Shown: piece after piece, positions 1-8,238 of the stretch
How positions within the stretch are numbered: the first letter of the stretch is position 1
Layout: every line of letters starts with the position of its first letter
NCBI GenBank assembly: GCA_027886175.1
Contig: JAJNNQ010000098.1
Location: 620,001 to 684,000 of the forward strand
Direction of reading: 5' to 3'
Origin: Phylloscopus collybita
Taxonomy: Eukaryota > Chordata > Aves > Passeriformes > Phylloscopidae
DNA length: 64,000 bases
Translations under genes and position numbers: made by a program
Notes under the pieces: model-generated
Database searches by the model: none
Seen by the model: only the letters and a program-made list of their open reading frames with translations
What the model was told of the DNA's origin: nothing

Positions 1-235
1 CCCATATTAGTGATAATTTTGTTAGCATATCTAACTCTGAATTCACAACTTGTCCGAAGAGAGACCAAAATGACCTATACCACGCTCTTCTGGGGGTCGG
101 GATAAAACCCTGGTTTTTCCCCCATCTATATAGTTGTGTTAGATGTTCCGAGGTTATACCTACTTCCCAACGTGCAAGGTACATCCCCCACATCGTTAAC
201 ATGAAGCTATCTTCCAGTCCTAGCGGCCGGTTCAT
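1..235 (-). CDS. 5' end of a probable gag, minus-strand provirus (partial at window edge)
   Basis: Reading the minus strand from an ATG at 235-233, the frame stays open for 78 codons to the window edge. The start lies about 100 nt downstream of a tRNA-Trp-like primer binding site and an LTR, which is where a retroviral gag begins. The translated segment is rich in Trp and Leu (for example WGMYLARWEVG and RRAWYRSFWSLFGQ). I do not recognise a specific family, and no zinc knuckle or homology region is reached in this short piece. Calling it Gag is an inference from position. It could instead be a chance open frame in a leader, but 78 codons without a stop at this position makes a coding origin more likely. 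Confidence 0.42.
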   Translation of the reverse strand, partial: MNRPLGLEDSFMLTMWGMYLARWEVGITSEHLTQLYRWGKNQGFIPTPRRAWYRSFWSLFGQVVNSELDMLTKLSLIW

Positions 236-299
236 TTTTTCAAATTCCTTCTCCCTACTGGAGAGAAATAAAAATCCCTTTTTCTTTAAAAAAAAAAGG

Positions 300-324
300 G
301 AACAAGGTATTCTTTACCTTGTTC
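300..324 (-). other. Perfect 10-bp inverted repeat in the proviral leader
   Basis: Positions 300-309 (GAACAAGGTA) and 315-324 (TACCTTGTTC) are exact reverse complements separated by 5 nt. The stem-loop lies between the primer binding site and the putative gag start of the minus-strand provirus, where retroviral leaders carry packaging or dimerisation hairpins. Function is inferred from position only. Confidence 0.5.
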
Positions 325-332
325 TCGCGGCT

Positions 333-355
333 GCAGGTCACGTCAGGGGTCACCA
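333..355 (-). promoter_or_regulatory. tRNA-Trp-type primer binding site of minus-strand provirus
   Basis: The minus strand reads TGGTGACCCCTGACGTGA here. Avian alpharetroviruses use a tRNA-Trp site that is the same apart from the single extra T. Its place immediately 3' of an LTR on the same strand supports the assignment. Confidence 0.65.
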
Positions 356-359
356 GATA

Positions 360-660
360 TCGCTGTGGGGGACACAGGAACGAGGCACGGAGTGCATCAA
401 AGAGGCTGCATGGAGCTCTTGCAAGCAAGAGACCCCTCCTTTATTTTCCTGACTCTTTTTGTACATTTACAGATGTGCCCACCCCAGAGGTGGGACCCTT
501 GGGAACCACTGGTCATTTTCCAGAGACCATCACCGAAGCCCCTCCTCTGGGAACAGATGTGGGAACTTCGGTAGTTTACAGAACATGACCTTGTGCATCA
601 AGCCTGTGCCTGGGAATAGAATTCCCAAAACCAAAACATGCAGGCACGAGCATGGCAACA
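360..660 (-). mobile_element. 5' LTR of a minus-strand tRNA-Trp-primed provirus, inserted in the ERV1 LTR
   Basis: On the minus strand this segment starts TGTTGCCATG at 660, carries AATAAA (plus positions 440-445) and ends near a CACAG shortly before the primer binding site. It is about 300 bp, a usual length for alpharetrovirus-like LTRs. Immediately to its right, plus-strand sequence matches the ERV1-family LTR from an internal point (compare about 9953 onward). The provirus therefore inserted into the ERV1 5' LTR, and the missing first ~130 bp of that LTR should lie beyond the left edge. The exact U5 end is uncertain by several bases. Confidence 0.6.
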
Positions 661-1231
661 CCTGTTATGTCCCAAGTTCTGTACCCTTTCTCCCTGAATT
701 CTGGGTTTTCCCCTCCCCATCAAGTGAAACCCACCGCCGCTTCCTGCTGCCTCCCTGTTGCCACTTCCTGCCTGCCCGTCGAGCTGCGGACACCGCCCAG
801 TATGGAGATAAGGGAACTCCCATGGTGCCTGGCTACAGCCGGAGGTCCAGTTGGAGCTAGAAAAGCCCCTGGGACAGCGAGCCGACACAGAAACTGGACC
901 TAAGAAGGACAAAACTGTGCAAGGCACACGTCCAGCTACCTGCAGGTAGCAGGTATTTTTTGTTACTTTCTCGCCATGACCTGAAAGGAACTGGAGAGAG
1001 GTGACCCCCCTGGACCACATGAGCCAAAGCGATTCTATGGAAACCCCCGTGAGGAAGGAGTCCCGACTCTGCAGCAGCAGCAGCAGCAGCAGCAGATTCA
1101 ATTGCACCTCCTCCTCCGTGGTGTCTACTGGGAGCAGCGGCGGCGTGCGCAGCCCCTCGAGCCCCCTACCCAGAGCTGATTTCTAATAAAGGCCTTTTCA
1201 AAGGAGCTGGTCTCCTGGCCCATTTATAAAA
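661..1231 (+). mobile_element. ERV1 5' LTR (left part displaced by the insertion)
   Basis: Matches the ERV1 3' LTR (from about 9953) with only about six substitutions by eye plus a change in CAG repeat number. It contains a CAG run at about 1070-1095, a polyadenylation signal AATAAA near 1185 and the family terminus ATTTATAA. The terminal CA seen in other copies is AA here. Both ERV1 LTRs share the variant CCCATTTATAA where the other copies have CCAATTTATAA, which pairs them as one provirus. The low LTR divergence indicates a recent insertion. Confidence 0.85.
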
Positions 1232-1234
1232 AAC

Positions 1235-1252
1235 TGGGGGCTCGCCAAGACG
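1235..1252 (+). promoter_or_regulatory. ERV1 primer binding site, tRNA-Pro type
   Basis: TGGGGGCTCG matches the first ten bases of the tRNA-Pro site of gammaretroviruses. The following bases have diverged. ERV2 (TGGGGGCTCGCCGGGA) and ERV3 (TGGGGAATCGTCCGGGA) each preserve different parts of the same site, so the tRNA-Pro assignment is consistent across the family. Confidence 0.7.
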
Positions 1253-2359
1253 TGACCACGCCTGAAGAGGACCAAGGACGGGACGGCCGACCGCTCTTTG
1301 GATCTCCGGACAGCTGGTCACACCGGACCCAAGGAAGACAGCCTGGGATCGGACAGCACGGAGGAGCGCCGGTAAAGTATAGCCGGTGGCGGGAGTGGAG
1401 ACGAGCGAATGGTGTGTGAGTGAGACGAAGACCGGCAGCTCGGATCTTCAAAGCGAGTGTGGGCCTCCTAATACCGCGGTTCCAGTCTCCCGCGAGGGAC
1501 CTGGCCGGGAACGGAGGGAAGCGAAAGGAGAACAGTGTGAAAGAGGCGTCTCCAGGGGCATAGGGGCTCCCCTCCGGGCCGTCGGAGGTAATTTAGAGAG
1601 TGAGTGGCACGTCACAGGGTGTATGATTGTAGGATAGGCCCGCCCCCATTCTAGAATCTACGGAGGCAGGCTGCTCAGGCTGATCCAAGCGTGCGGAAAG
1701 CCTAGAGCTGTGTGTGTAGCACGCACCACACTGGCTGAGGTTACGGCCCGGGGTGTCCACGGGTTGGGACACTGGCTGGGGTAGCTGGCGGGGTGTGGGG
1801 AGTGAGAGAGGGTACTGGCCGAGGTTACGGCCCGGGGTGTCCAGGCGAGGAAGGGGTGCTGGCTGACAGTCAGGGCAGTCTGAGCACTGGCTTGGGACAC
1901 TGGCTGGGGTAGCCTGCCGGGGTACAGGAGTGGGCGCACTGGTCGGGGGTACCTAGAAGTGAGAGGTATGCGTTCCGAGAGCGGAGAGCCTACAGGGCCG
2001 GGGGTCTTTTGAGTATACTGCCCGGGTGTAGGGTGAATGAAAGTTAGGGAAGTCCCACAGCGCAAGGGATTTAACAATAGGGAGAGTGAGTGAGTCGCAC
2101 ACTGTACGTCCGAGTCCTGGCTGTAAGAGGTGACTGGAACTCTGGGCCCAGGTTGACCGGCTGCTTACGGAAACTCGATTGATATACAGGAGAGGAAGAG
2201 GGGTGCTGGCTGGGGTAGTGACTGAATCTCTAAGGGCCTGATATCAGGCTACCGACAGGGCACTCTGAGCACTGGCAGGAGTGGTGGCCAGACCCTGAGA
2301 GTGGGTCACTGGAGCCACTGACGGGTGTTCATAGAGTGAGTGAAGATTACCTAGTGAGA
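1253..2359 (+). other. ERV1 untranslated leader with imperfect internal repeats
   Basis: About 1.1 kb of GC-rich leader between the primer binding site and gag. It contains repeated phrases such as GGTTACGGCCCGGGGTGTCC (twice, about 1740 and 1824) and GACACTGGCTGGGGTAGC (about 1769 and 1899). Several open frames on either strand are low-complexity by-products of these repeats and are not supported as genes. Packaging signals and the env splice donor are expected here but I cannot place them. Confidence 0.6.
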
Positions 2360-4117
2360 ATGGGAGCATACATGAGTAAGCAAAAACCGCCTGAGGAGGA
2401 AAAGGGGAAGATAAAGAACATTCCCCCAGATAGTCCACTAGGACAAATGTTGGAACTATGGGATACTGATGAGGCCACTAAAAATTTGAGTAAAGTTAAA
2501 ATGATTCATTATTGTATTGAGGTTTGGCCCACTTTAAATTTACCTGGAGAATGGCCGTGGTGTGGAACTAAGGACCCCTGGATGTGCTCACAATTAAACC
2601 AGTATCTGAAATCCCGAGGGGACTCAGATACTGAGCAGATCCTTTATGCTGCCTGCTGGCAGAAACACAGAACCGAAGGTGAAACAGCTAAGATTTGTAA
2701 GCTACAAGAGGAAAAAAAGAAAGATGAAAAAGAGAAAAGGGAGGAAAGCAGTCACAATTGGGACCCTCTTGATTATTTGCCCCCTCCTCCCGTTTACCCT
2801 GGGATACCCCAAACTGTCCCTGCTAACCCTCCAGCTTTACCTGTGAACCCCTCCCCATCTCTCCAAACCATGATCCCTATTCCTTCTTCAGCTTGCTCCC
2901 CAACAGGATTAGCCCCTACAGCTCCACCCTCTCTACCACCTCAATCTAACCCGACTATCCCGAGTACTAACCCCTTCTACTCTTCAACTCTATCCTCGAC
3001 CTCTCCTAACACTGGCCTAGGCCACTCCCCTTCACCATCTACTGTCCCTGCACCCCCACACTACTGGGAGCTGGACTTGCCAGCCAATAATACTGATTTT
3101 GTGGAAACCCCAAAAGGACCCTATTGTAGCACTAGGTCAAGAACAAAGTTTTTCCCCTTAAGGGAAGTCTCGATGGGTGGGGCAGCTGGGGGAGTAGGGT
3201 TTGTAAATGCACCTCTGACAGCTTCAGAAGTTAGGGGCTTTAAGAAAGAACTGGGGAATCTGTTTGAAGACCCTGTGGGGATTGCTAAGCAAATAGATCA
3301 GTTCCTGGGCCCGAACATTTATATGTGGAGTGAGTTAAATTCCATACTAAACATACTTTTTAATCCAGAAGAATTTCGGCTGATTAGAATGGCTGGCATA
3401 CGGGTTTGGGAAAGGGAAAATCGGATGGGACTCCCAGGAGACCAGAAGTTGCCAGTGGCTGACCCCGGGTGGAACCCAAACAGGGAGGAAGGTAGACGAA
3501 ATATGGAAGATTACAGAAACTTGATGATAAGAGGCATCAAGGAATCAGTCCCCCGGAGTAATAACACAAAACTGGCCTTTGATGGAGCCCAGGAGAAAGA
3601 TGAGACCCCAGCAGCCTGGTTAAACAGACTGAGAAAGAACTTCCAGCAGTATTGTAACTTAGATCCAGATAGCCCAGAAGGACAAGTGCTTTTAAAACTA
3701 CAGTTTGTTACCAAATCCTGGCCAGATATAAGGAGGAAACTGGAAAAAGTGGAAGACTGGCAGGAAAAGGGAATAAATGACTTGTTAAGAGAAGCTTTAA
3801 AAGTTTATCTGAGGAGAGAAGATGAGAAAGCAAAGACAAAGGCTAGGATTATGGTAGCTGTGGCCAAAGAAAGTGTAAGGGATAATAGAGACTCACAAGA
3901 GAGGGGAAATGCAAAGGCTCCATCAGGGAGAGGCAGAGGAAAACTTCTGTCGCCTTGGGGTACCCCTCCGAGGCTAGGAGAAACCCGAATATGCCACTAT
4001 TGTGGTGAAGTGGGCCACATAAGGAGATATTGCAAAAAAGTATCCTTTGACAATGCTATTATGAAGGAGCAAGAGGCATTGGAGAAGTTGTTAAAGGGGG
4101 AGGGTAATGAAGATTAG
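2360..4117 (+). CDS. gag: ERV1 Gag polyprotein, open, 585 codons
   Basis: Structural polyprotein of a gammaretrovirus-like provirus. The start at 2360 is chosen because it gives MGAYMSK, an N-myristoylation signal with Gly2 and Ser6; the frame opens a little upstream, but only at a GTG. A matrix-like N-terminus is followed by a Pro/Ser-rich middle with a PPVY late-domain motif (residues 143-146). A capsid region follows, with a major homology region near residues 411-430 (around ETPAAWLNRL). One CCHC knuckle, CHYCGEVGHIRRYC (about 545-558), marks nucleocapsid. A single knuckle and this order match gammaretroviral Gag. The frame ends at TAG 4115-4117 with pol continuing in the same frame. It is the only full-length gag of the three related proviruses here. 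Confidence 0.9.
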   Translation: MGAYMSKQKPPEEEKGKIKNIPPDSPLGQMLELWDTDEATKNLSKVKMIHYCIEVWPTLNLPGEWPWCGTKDPWMCSQLNQYLKSRGDSDTEQILYAACWQKHRTEGETAKICKLQEEKKKDEKEKREESSHNWDPLDYLPPPPVYPGIPQTVPANPPALPVNPSPSLQTMIPIPSSACSPTGLAPTAPPSLPPQSNPTIPSTNPFYSSTLSSTSPNTGLGHSPSPSTVPAPPHYWELDLPANNTDFVETPKGPYCSTRSRTKFFPLREVSMGGAAGGVGFVNAPLTASEVRGFKKELGNLFEDPVGIAKQIDQFLGPNIYMWSELNSILNILFNPEEFRLIRMAGIRVWERENRMGLPGDQKLPVADPGWNPNREEGRRNMEDYRNLMIRGIKESVPRSNNTKLAFDGAQEKDETPAAWLNRLRKNFQQYCNLDPDSPEGQVLLKLQFVTKSWPDIRRKLEKVEDWQEKGINDLLREALKVYLRREDEKAKTKARIMVAVAKESVRDNRDSQERGNAKAPSGRGRGKLLSPWGTPPRLGETRICHYCGEVGHIRRYCKKVSFDNAIMKEQEALEKLLKGEGNED

Positions 4118-4196
4118 GGGTGTCATGGGCTCTATATGTTAGGGGACCCAATGAAACACCAAGAAGAGCCCATGGTGAAGTTTGAAGTAGGTCCCC
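4115..4196 (+). promoter_or_regulatory. Candidate gag-pol readthrough signal: UAG plus H-type pseudoknot
   Basis: The gag stop is TAG followed by G, and pol is open in the same frame, the arrangement used by gammaretroviruses for stop-codon readthrough. Six nucleotides after the stop, CATGGGCTCT (4124-4133) is exactly complementary to AGAGCCCATG (4165-4174). Within its loop, GGGGACC (4142-4148) is exactly complementary to GGTCCCC (4190-4196) downstream. Together these form a pseudoknot with 10-bp and 7-bp stems. Pairing is seen directly; the readthrough role is inferred from position and family. Confidence 0.7.
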
Positions 4197-7135
4197 ATCA
4201 TGAGGAATTTGAGTTTCTTGTGGACACCGGTGCGGACAAATCCAGCGTTAATCAGCTTCCAATTGGGACTACAGTTGGGAAACGGACATGTGATATCTTA
4301 GGAGCAGAAGGGAAACCCTTCAAAGCTTCTGTCATAGAAAATGTAGAGATCAAAGGAAATTCAAGAAAATGTGTCACTAATCTCATATACTTGCCTAAAT
4401 TAGACAGTAATTTACTCGGAAGGGACTTACAAGTTCAGTTGGGGGTAGGGATTCTTCCTAAAGAGGGTAAAATGGTGGTCCAAATGATGAGAATGACTGT
4501 TGAAGACTTGAATGAAATAAATCCAGAGGTATGGGCTGAAGAGGGGAAGTATGGATACTTAAACATCCCACCTATAAGAATAGAGATGCAGGAAGGGATA
4601 CCCCCTATAAGAGTGAAACAATATCCTATTTCTGTGGAAGGTAAAAAAGGGCTGACACCAATTATAAATCATTTACTAACTGAAGGAGTATTAGAACCCT
4701 GTATGTCCCCCCATAACACCCCCATTTTGGCAGTGAAAAAGACAGAAAATAAATTTAGGCTTGTGCAAGACTTAAGAGAGGTAAATAAAACGACAATTAC
4801 AAGGTACCCAGTGGTACCAAACCCCTACACCCTTCTAAGCAGAATCCCTAGAGAACACAGCTGGTTCACTGTGGTAGACCTGAAAGATGCTTTTTGGGCC
4901 TGCCCCTTAGCTAAGGAAAGCCGAAATTGGTTTGCCTTTGAGTGGGAGTGCCCGGAAAGTCAGAGAAAGCAGCAGCTAAGGTGGACCCGCCTTCCCCAAG
5001 GCTTTACTGAGAGCCCAAATCTATTTGGAGAAGCTCTGGAAAAGCTGCTAAGGCAATTCATCCCTGGAGATAACGTACAAATCCTACAGTACGTAGATGA
5101 CCTCCTAATATCAGGGGAGGAGCAAGATAAAGTAAGGGGAGCCAGCATTAAACTCCTGAATTTCCTAGGGGAAAAAGGCCTTAAAGTATCTAAAAACAAA
5201 TTACAGTTTGTAGAAGTACAGGTAACATACCTTGGACACCTCATTGGGGAAGGGTATAAGAAACTAAGCCCTGAGAGAATCTCAGGTATACTGTCCATCT
5301 CGGCTCCAACCACAAAAAGAGATGTAAGAAAGCTATTGGGACTATTTGGCTATTGTAAATTATGGATAGAAAAATACTCACAAAGTGTCAAATTTCTATA
5401 TGAAAAACTGGTCCAACCTGAACCTGTAAAATGGACAGTTGAGAATGAAGAACAGTTAGAAAATTTAAAAGCCAAATTATCCTCAGCCCCAGTTCTTAGT
5501 CTTCCTGACCTTAAGAAGGGGTTTGACTTATTCATAAATGCAGAAGAGGGAATAGCCTATGGGGTGTTAACCCAAGAGTGGGGGGGACACAAAAAGCCTG
5601 TTGCATACCTTTCTAAGCTCCTGGACCCAGTCGCAAGGGGATGGCCAGCTTGTCTTCAAGCTGTGGCAGCCACAGCAGTCCTTGTAGAAGAAGCACAAAA
5701 GCTGACACTACAAGGAAAAATCATTGCACACACCCCCCATGATCTCAGAGCAGTGTTGAGCCAAAAAGCCCAACAATGGTTAACAGACTCAAGGATCCTA
5801 AAATATGAAGTGATTCTGACAAATGCTGAAAATCTAGGATTAATCACATCCAAAAGCTTAAATCCTGCACAATTCCTCTCAGGGGAGCCCATACCCACTC
5901 TGGAACATAATTGCTTGGAAGTCATGGACCTGCAAACAAAAGTAAGGGAGGACCTTGAGGATATACCCCTGCCATATGGGAGGGTGTTTTTCATTGATGG
6001 ATCATCTAAAATGGTGGAAGGAAAGAGAATATCAGGCTATGCAATAGTCGAGGGTATCAACAAACAGAGTTTGAAAGTTTTAGATAAAGAAAAATTGCCC
6101 TCGAGCTGGTCCGCTCAATGCTGTGAGGTCTATGCTCTTAAAAGAGGATTAGACCTGTTAGAACAAGATCAAGGTACAATTTACACTGACTCACGGTATG
6201 CCTTGGGAATTGTGCACACATTTGGAAAAATTTGGGAAGAAAGAGGCTACCTAAATTCCAAGGGAAAAGATTTAATACATAAAGAACTAATTAAGTTGGT
6301 ATTAAAATCCCTTATGAAACCCAGGGAAATTGCAATAGTGCATGTCAAGGGACATCAAAAAGGGGATACCTTTGAAAGCAGAGGCAATCGAGCAGCTGAC
6401 CAAGCTGCCAAGTTAGCAGCCCAAAACCCGGGGGAGCCGATAAAGATTTTGACTGTGACTGATTTGCCAGTTGACAAAGAAAAAGAACCAATATATGATG
6501 AACATGAGTTGAAAGAAATAAAGAGGTTAGGGCTGCACCAAGGGAAGCAAGGGGAATGGTTAACCCCAGATAGACGAAAGTTTTTAAATAAAGTCCTAGC
6601 TCGAAAAATGCTAACAGAAATACACAGTCTGACCCACTGGGGCACCCAAGGGTTATGTGATCATTTCTTAAGAGAATATTTATGTATTGGAGTATATAAT
6701 CTGGCCAAAGCAGTTACTGAAGGATGCCTTATATGCCAAAAGGTAAATCAGAAAGCAATGAGGAAGAATACCTCAGGAGGAAGACAAATAGCATTAAGAC
6801 CCTTTCAAAATATACAAATAGATTTTACTGAAATGCCTTCAGTACAAGGTTACAAGTATCTACTTGTTATAGTTGATCATTTAACCCATTGGGTGGAAGC
6901 TTTTCCTACAAAAAGAGAAACGGCACAAGTGGTAATAAAAATATTATTGGAACACATCATCCCCCGGTATGGGCTAGTGAATAATATTGATTCAGACCGA
7001 GGTCCTCATTTTGTAGCCAAAATTCTACATGATGTCATTAAAGCCTTAGGAATCAGGTGGCGGTTGCATACAACCTGGCATCCCCAAAGTTCAGGGAGAG
7101 TTGAGAGGATGAATAAAACCTTCAAAATGTATTAA
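4118..7135 (+). CDS. pol: ERV1 Pro-Pol (protease, reverse transcriptase, RNase H, integrase), open to a late frameshift
   Basis: Continues in the gag frame after the TAG. Protease has the active-site LVDTGADKS near the start and an LLGRDL segment. Reverse transcriptase shows VVDLKDAFW, LPQGFTESP and the catalytic YVDD (5090-5101). RNase H has its acidic residues in FIDGSS, CCEVYALK, YTDSRYALG and NRAADQAAK. Integrase has an HHCC zinc region (about 6620-6740) and a complete D,D-E core: Asp at 6821, Asp at 6995, Glu at 7103. The frame stops at 7135 because a run of five A in ERV2/ERV3 is four A here. Expected product after cleavage: the enzymes of reverse transcription and integration. Confidence 0.88.
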   Translation, partial: GCHGLYMLGDPMKHQEEPMVKFEVGPHHEEFEFLVDTGADKSSVNQLPIGTTVGKRTCDILGAEGKPFKASVIENVEIKGNSRKCVTNLIYLPKLDSNLLGRDLQVQLGVGILPKEGKMVVQMMRMTVEDLNEINPEVWAEEGKYGYLNIPPIRIEMQEGIPPIRVKQYPISVEGKKGLTPIINHLLTEGVLEPCMSPHNTPILAVKKTENKFRLVQDLREVNKTTITRYPVVPNPYTLLSRIPREHSWFTVVDLKDAFWACPLAKESRNWFAFEWECPESQRKQQLRWTRLPQGFTESPNLFGEALEKLLRQFIPGDNVQILQYVDDLLISGEEQDKVRGASIKLLNFLGEKGLKVSKNKLQFVEVQVTYLGHLIGEGYKKLSPERISGILSISAPTTKRDVRKLLGLFGYCKLWIEKYSQSVKFLYEKLVQPEPVKWTVENEEQLENLKAKLSSAPVLSLPDLKKGFDLFINAEEGIAYGVLTQEWGGHKKPVAYLSKLLDPVARGWPACLQAVAATAVLVEEAQKLTLQGKIIAHTPHDLRAVLSQKAQQWLTDSRILKYEVILTNAENLGLITSKSLNPAQFLSGEPIPTLEHNCLEVMDLQTKVREDLEDIPLPYGRVFFIDGSSKMVEGKRISGYAIVEGINKQSLKVLDKEKLPSSWSAQCCEVYALKRGLDLLEQDQGTIYTDSRYALGIVHTFGKIWEERGYLNSKGKDLIHKELIKLVLKSLMKPREIAIVHVKGHQKGDTFESRGNRAADQAAKLAAQNPGEPIKILTVTDLPVDKEKEPIYDEHELKEIKRLGLHQGKQGEWLTPDRRKFLNKVLARKMLTEIHSLTHWGTQGLCDHFLREYLCIGVYNLAKAVTEGCLICQKVNQKAMRKNTSGGRQIALRPFQNIQIDFTEMPSVQGYKYLLVIVDHLTHWVEAFPTKRETAQVVIKILLEHIIPRYGLVNNIDSDRGPHFVAKILHDVIKALGIRWRLHTTWHPQSSGRVERMNKTFKMY

Positions 7136-7713
7136 CTAAATTGATAACCGAAACAGGAATGAATTGGCTCAAGTGTCTGCCCCTGGCCCTTCTGCGAATC
7201 TGGGTCCAACCAAGATCTGACATAGGGGCTTCACCATATGAGATGATGTTTGGACTCCCCTTCTGACTGACCCCCTATAGCACTGGGGATTATTTAGAAG
7301 GAGAGGCCGCTACCCAACAATATGTAAAAACAATTGGAAAGACATTGGCAGATCTTAAAAGAAGAGGGTATCTTCCTCAAACCTCTCCCTTGGACACTGA
7401 CATGCACCAAATAAAACCAGGAGACTGGGTTTTAATTAAATCCTGGAATACCACCCCACTAACCCCTAAATTCCAAGGCCCGTTCCAAGTTCTGCTCACT
7501 ACCCATACTGCAGTGCGAACCCAGGAAAAGAGCTGGACCCACATCACTAGAGTGAAAGGACCATTACCACCCCCGAGTGATCCCTCTGACCCCAACAAGG
7601 GGTCAGATCCCTCTGACCCTGCAACCCCAACAAGAGTTCCCTCTGAGTGGACTGCCACTCGAGATCCAGACACCCTCAAAGTAACTCTCAGGATACAACC
7701 AAAAACCAGTTAA
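7136..7713 (+). pseudogene. pol: ERV1 integrase C-terminus, out of frame
   Basis: Remainder of integrase, including the DNA-binding C-terminal region (GDWVLIKSW and FQVLLTTHTAV). It is disconnected from upstream pol by the one-base loss near 7125. It also carries a nonsense codon, TGA at 7264-7266, where ERV2 and ERV3 have a Leu codon. The tail has a Pro/Ser/Asp-rich repeat (SDPSDPNKGSDPSDP). Both lesions are single-base changes in an otherwise well-preserved frame. Confidence 0.8.
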
Positions 7714-7959
7714 AGCCAATAAGGGACAATAACAGTTATTACAAGCTGTCGTTACCATTGTTAAAAATCCACATTGTTATAAGAGGTTAAAAAGTGTTAA
7801 TATAAAAGTGTAAAATAATGGTTAAATCCGATGTTATAAATTGTTATAATGAGTCACAAAGTGTTAATGTAAAAGTAATAAGTAACAGTAATTCTTAATT
7901 TAAAAATTAAATCTCTCATAGGGCACACCCAAAGGGAGCTAACTAAAACTAAGAAAAAG
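7714..7959 (+). other. AT-rich pol-env spacer with direct repeats
   Basis: About 250 bp of AT-rich sequence with two imperfect copies of a unit reading roughly GTTATAA..GTGTTAATRTAAAAGT (about 7778-7812 and 7843-7880). The spacer is preserved at the same place in ERV2 (about 18190-18430) and ERV3 (40808-41054). It may hold the env splice acceptor or an RNA export or stability element; no function is shown by the sequence itself. Confidence 0.55.
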
Positions 7960-8010
7960 GTGGAAGGTAGGAATAAACAAGGGAGAACTCCACAAATCCA
8001 GCCTAAGAAC

Positions 8011-8238
8011 TCCCCGACCCAAGAGGCAAGACCAGGTGAGACCAAAGAGAACCCTCAGAGCGAGATGGGGGCAGCTTCATACTGGACTCTTGGAGGGACT
8101 AATAGTAGTCCTATTGATATGATGAGGAGAAAGAACCCCCCGACCCAAGAGGCAAGGCCAGGTGAGACCAAAGGATCCACAAATAGAATGGTTCATACTG
8201 GACTCTTGGAGGGACTGATAGTAGTCCTATTGATAAGC
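8011..8238 (+). repeat. Imperfect tandem duplication across the env start (period about 126 bp)
   Basis: The block beginning CCCGACCCAAGAGGCAAG and ending near CCTATTGAT occurs twice (about 8012-8120 and 8138-8236). The two copies are read in different frames relative to env. The second copy supplies the Env start and signal peptide; the first is upstream. ERV2 and ERV3 carry the same duplication, so it predates their spread. Confidence 0.75.

Noticed and set aside
598..1107. Long antisense open frames across LTRs (also 9898-10389, 15750-16317, 36082-36588, 42974-43318), with poly-Leu or poly-Ser tracts
   Set aside because: They recur in every LTR copy, derive from CAG/CTG runs and GC-rich U3, and lie antisense to the proviral genes with no domain.
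1658..2077. Antisense frames in proviral leaders (also 21357-21863 and 37380-37733)
   Set aside because: They follow the repeated leader phrases, have no recognisable domain, and differ between copies by indels that ignore frame.
2336..2359. Upstream GTG as gag start
   Set aside because: Non-ATG; the ATG at 2360 gives a myristoylation signal and is conserved in all three copies.
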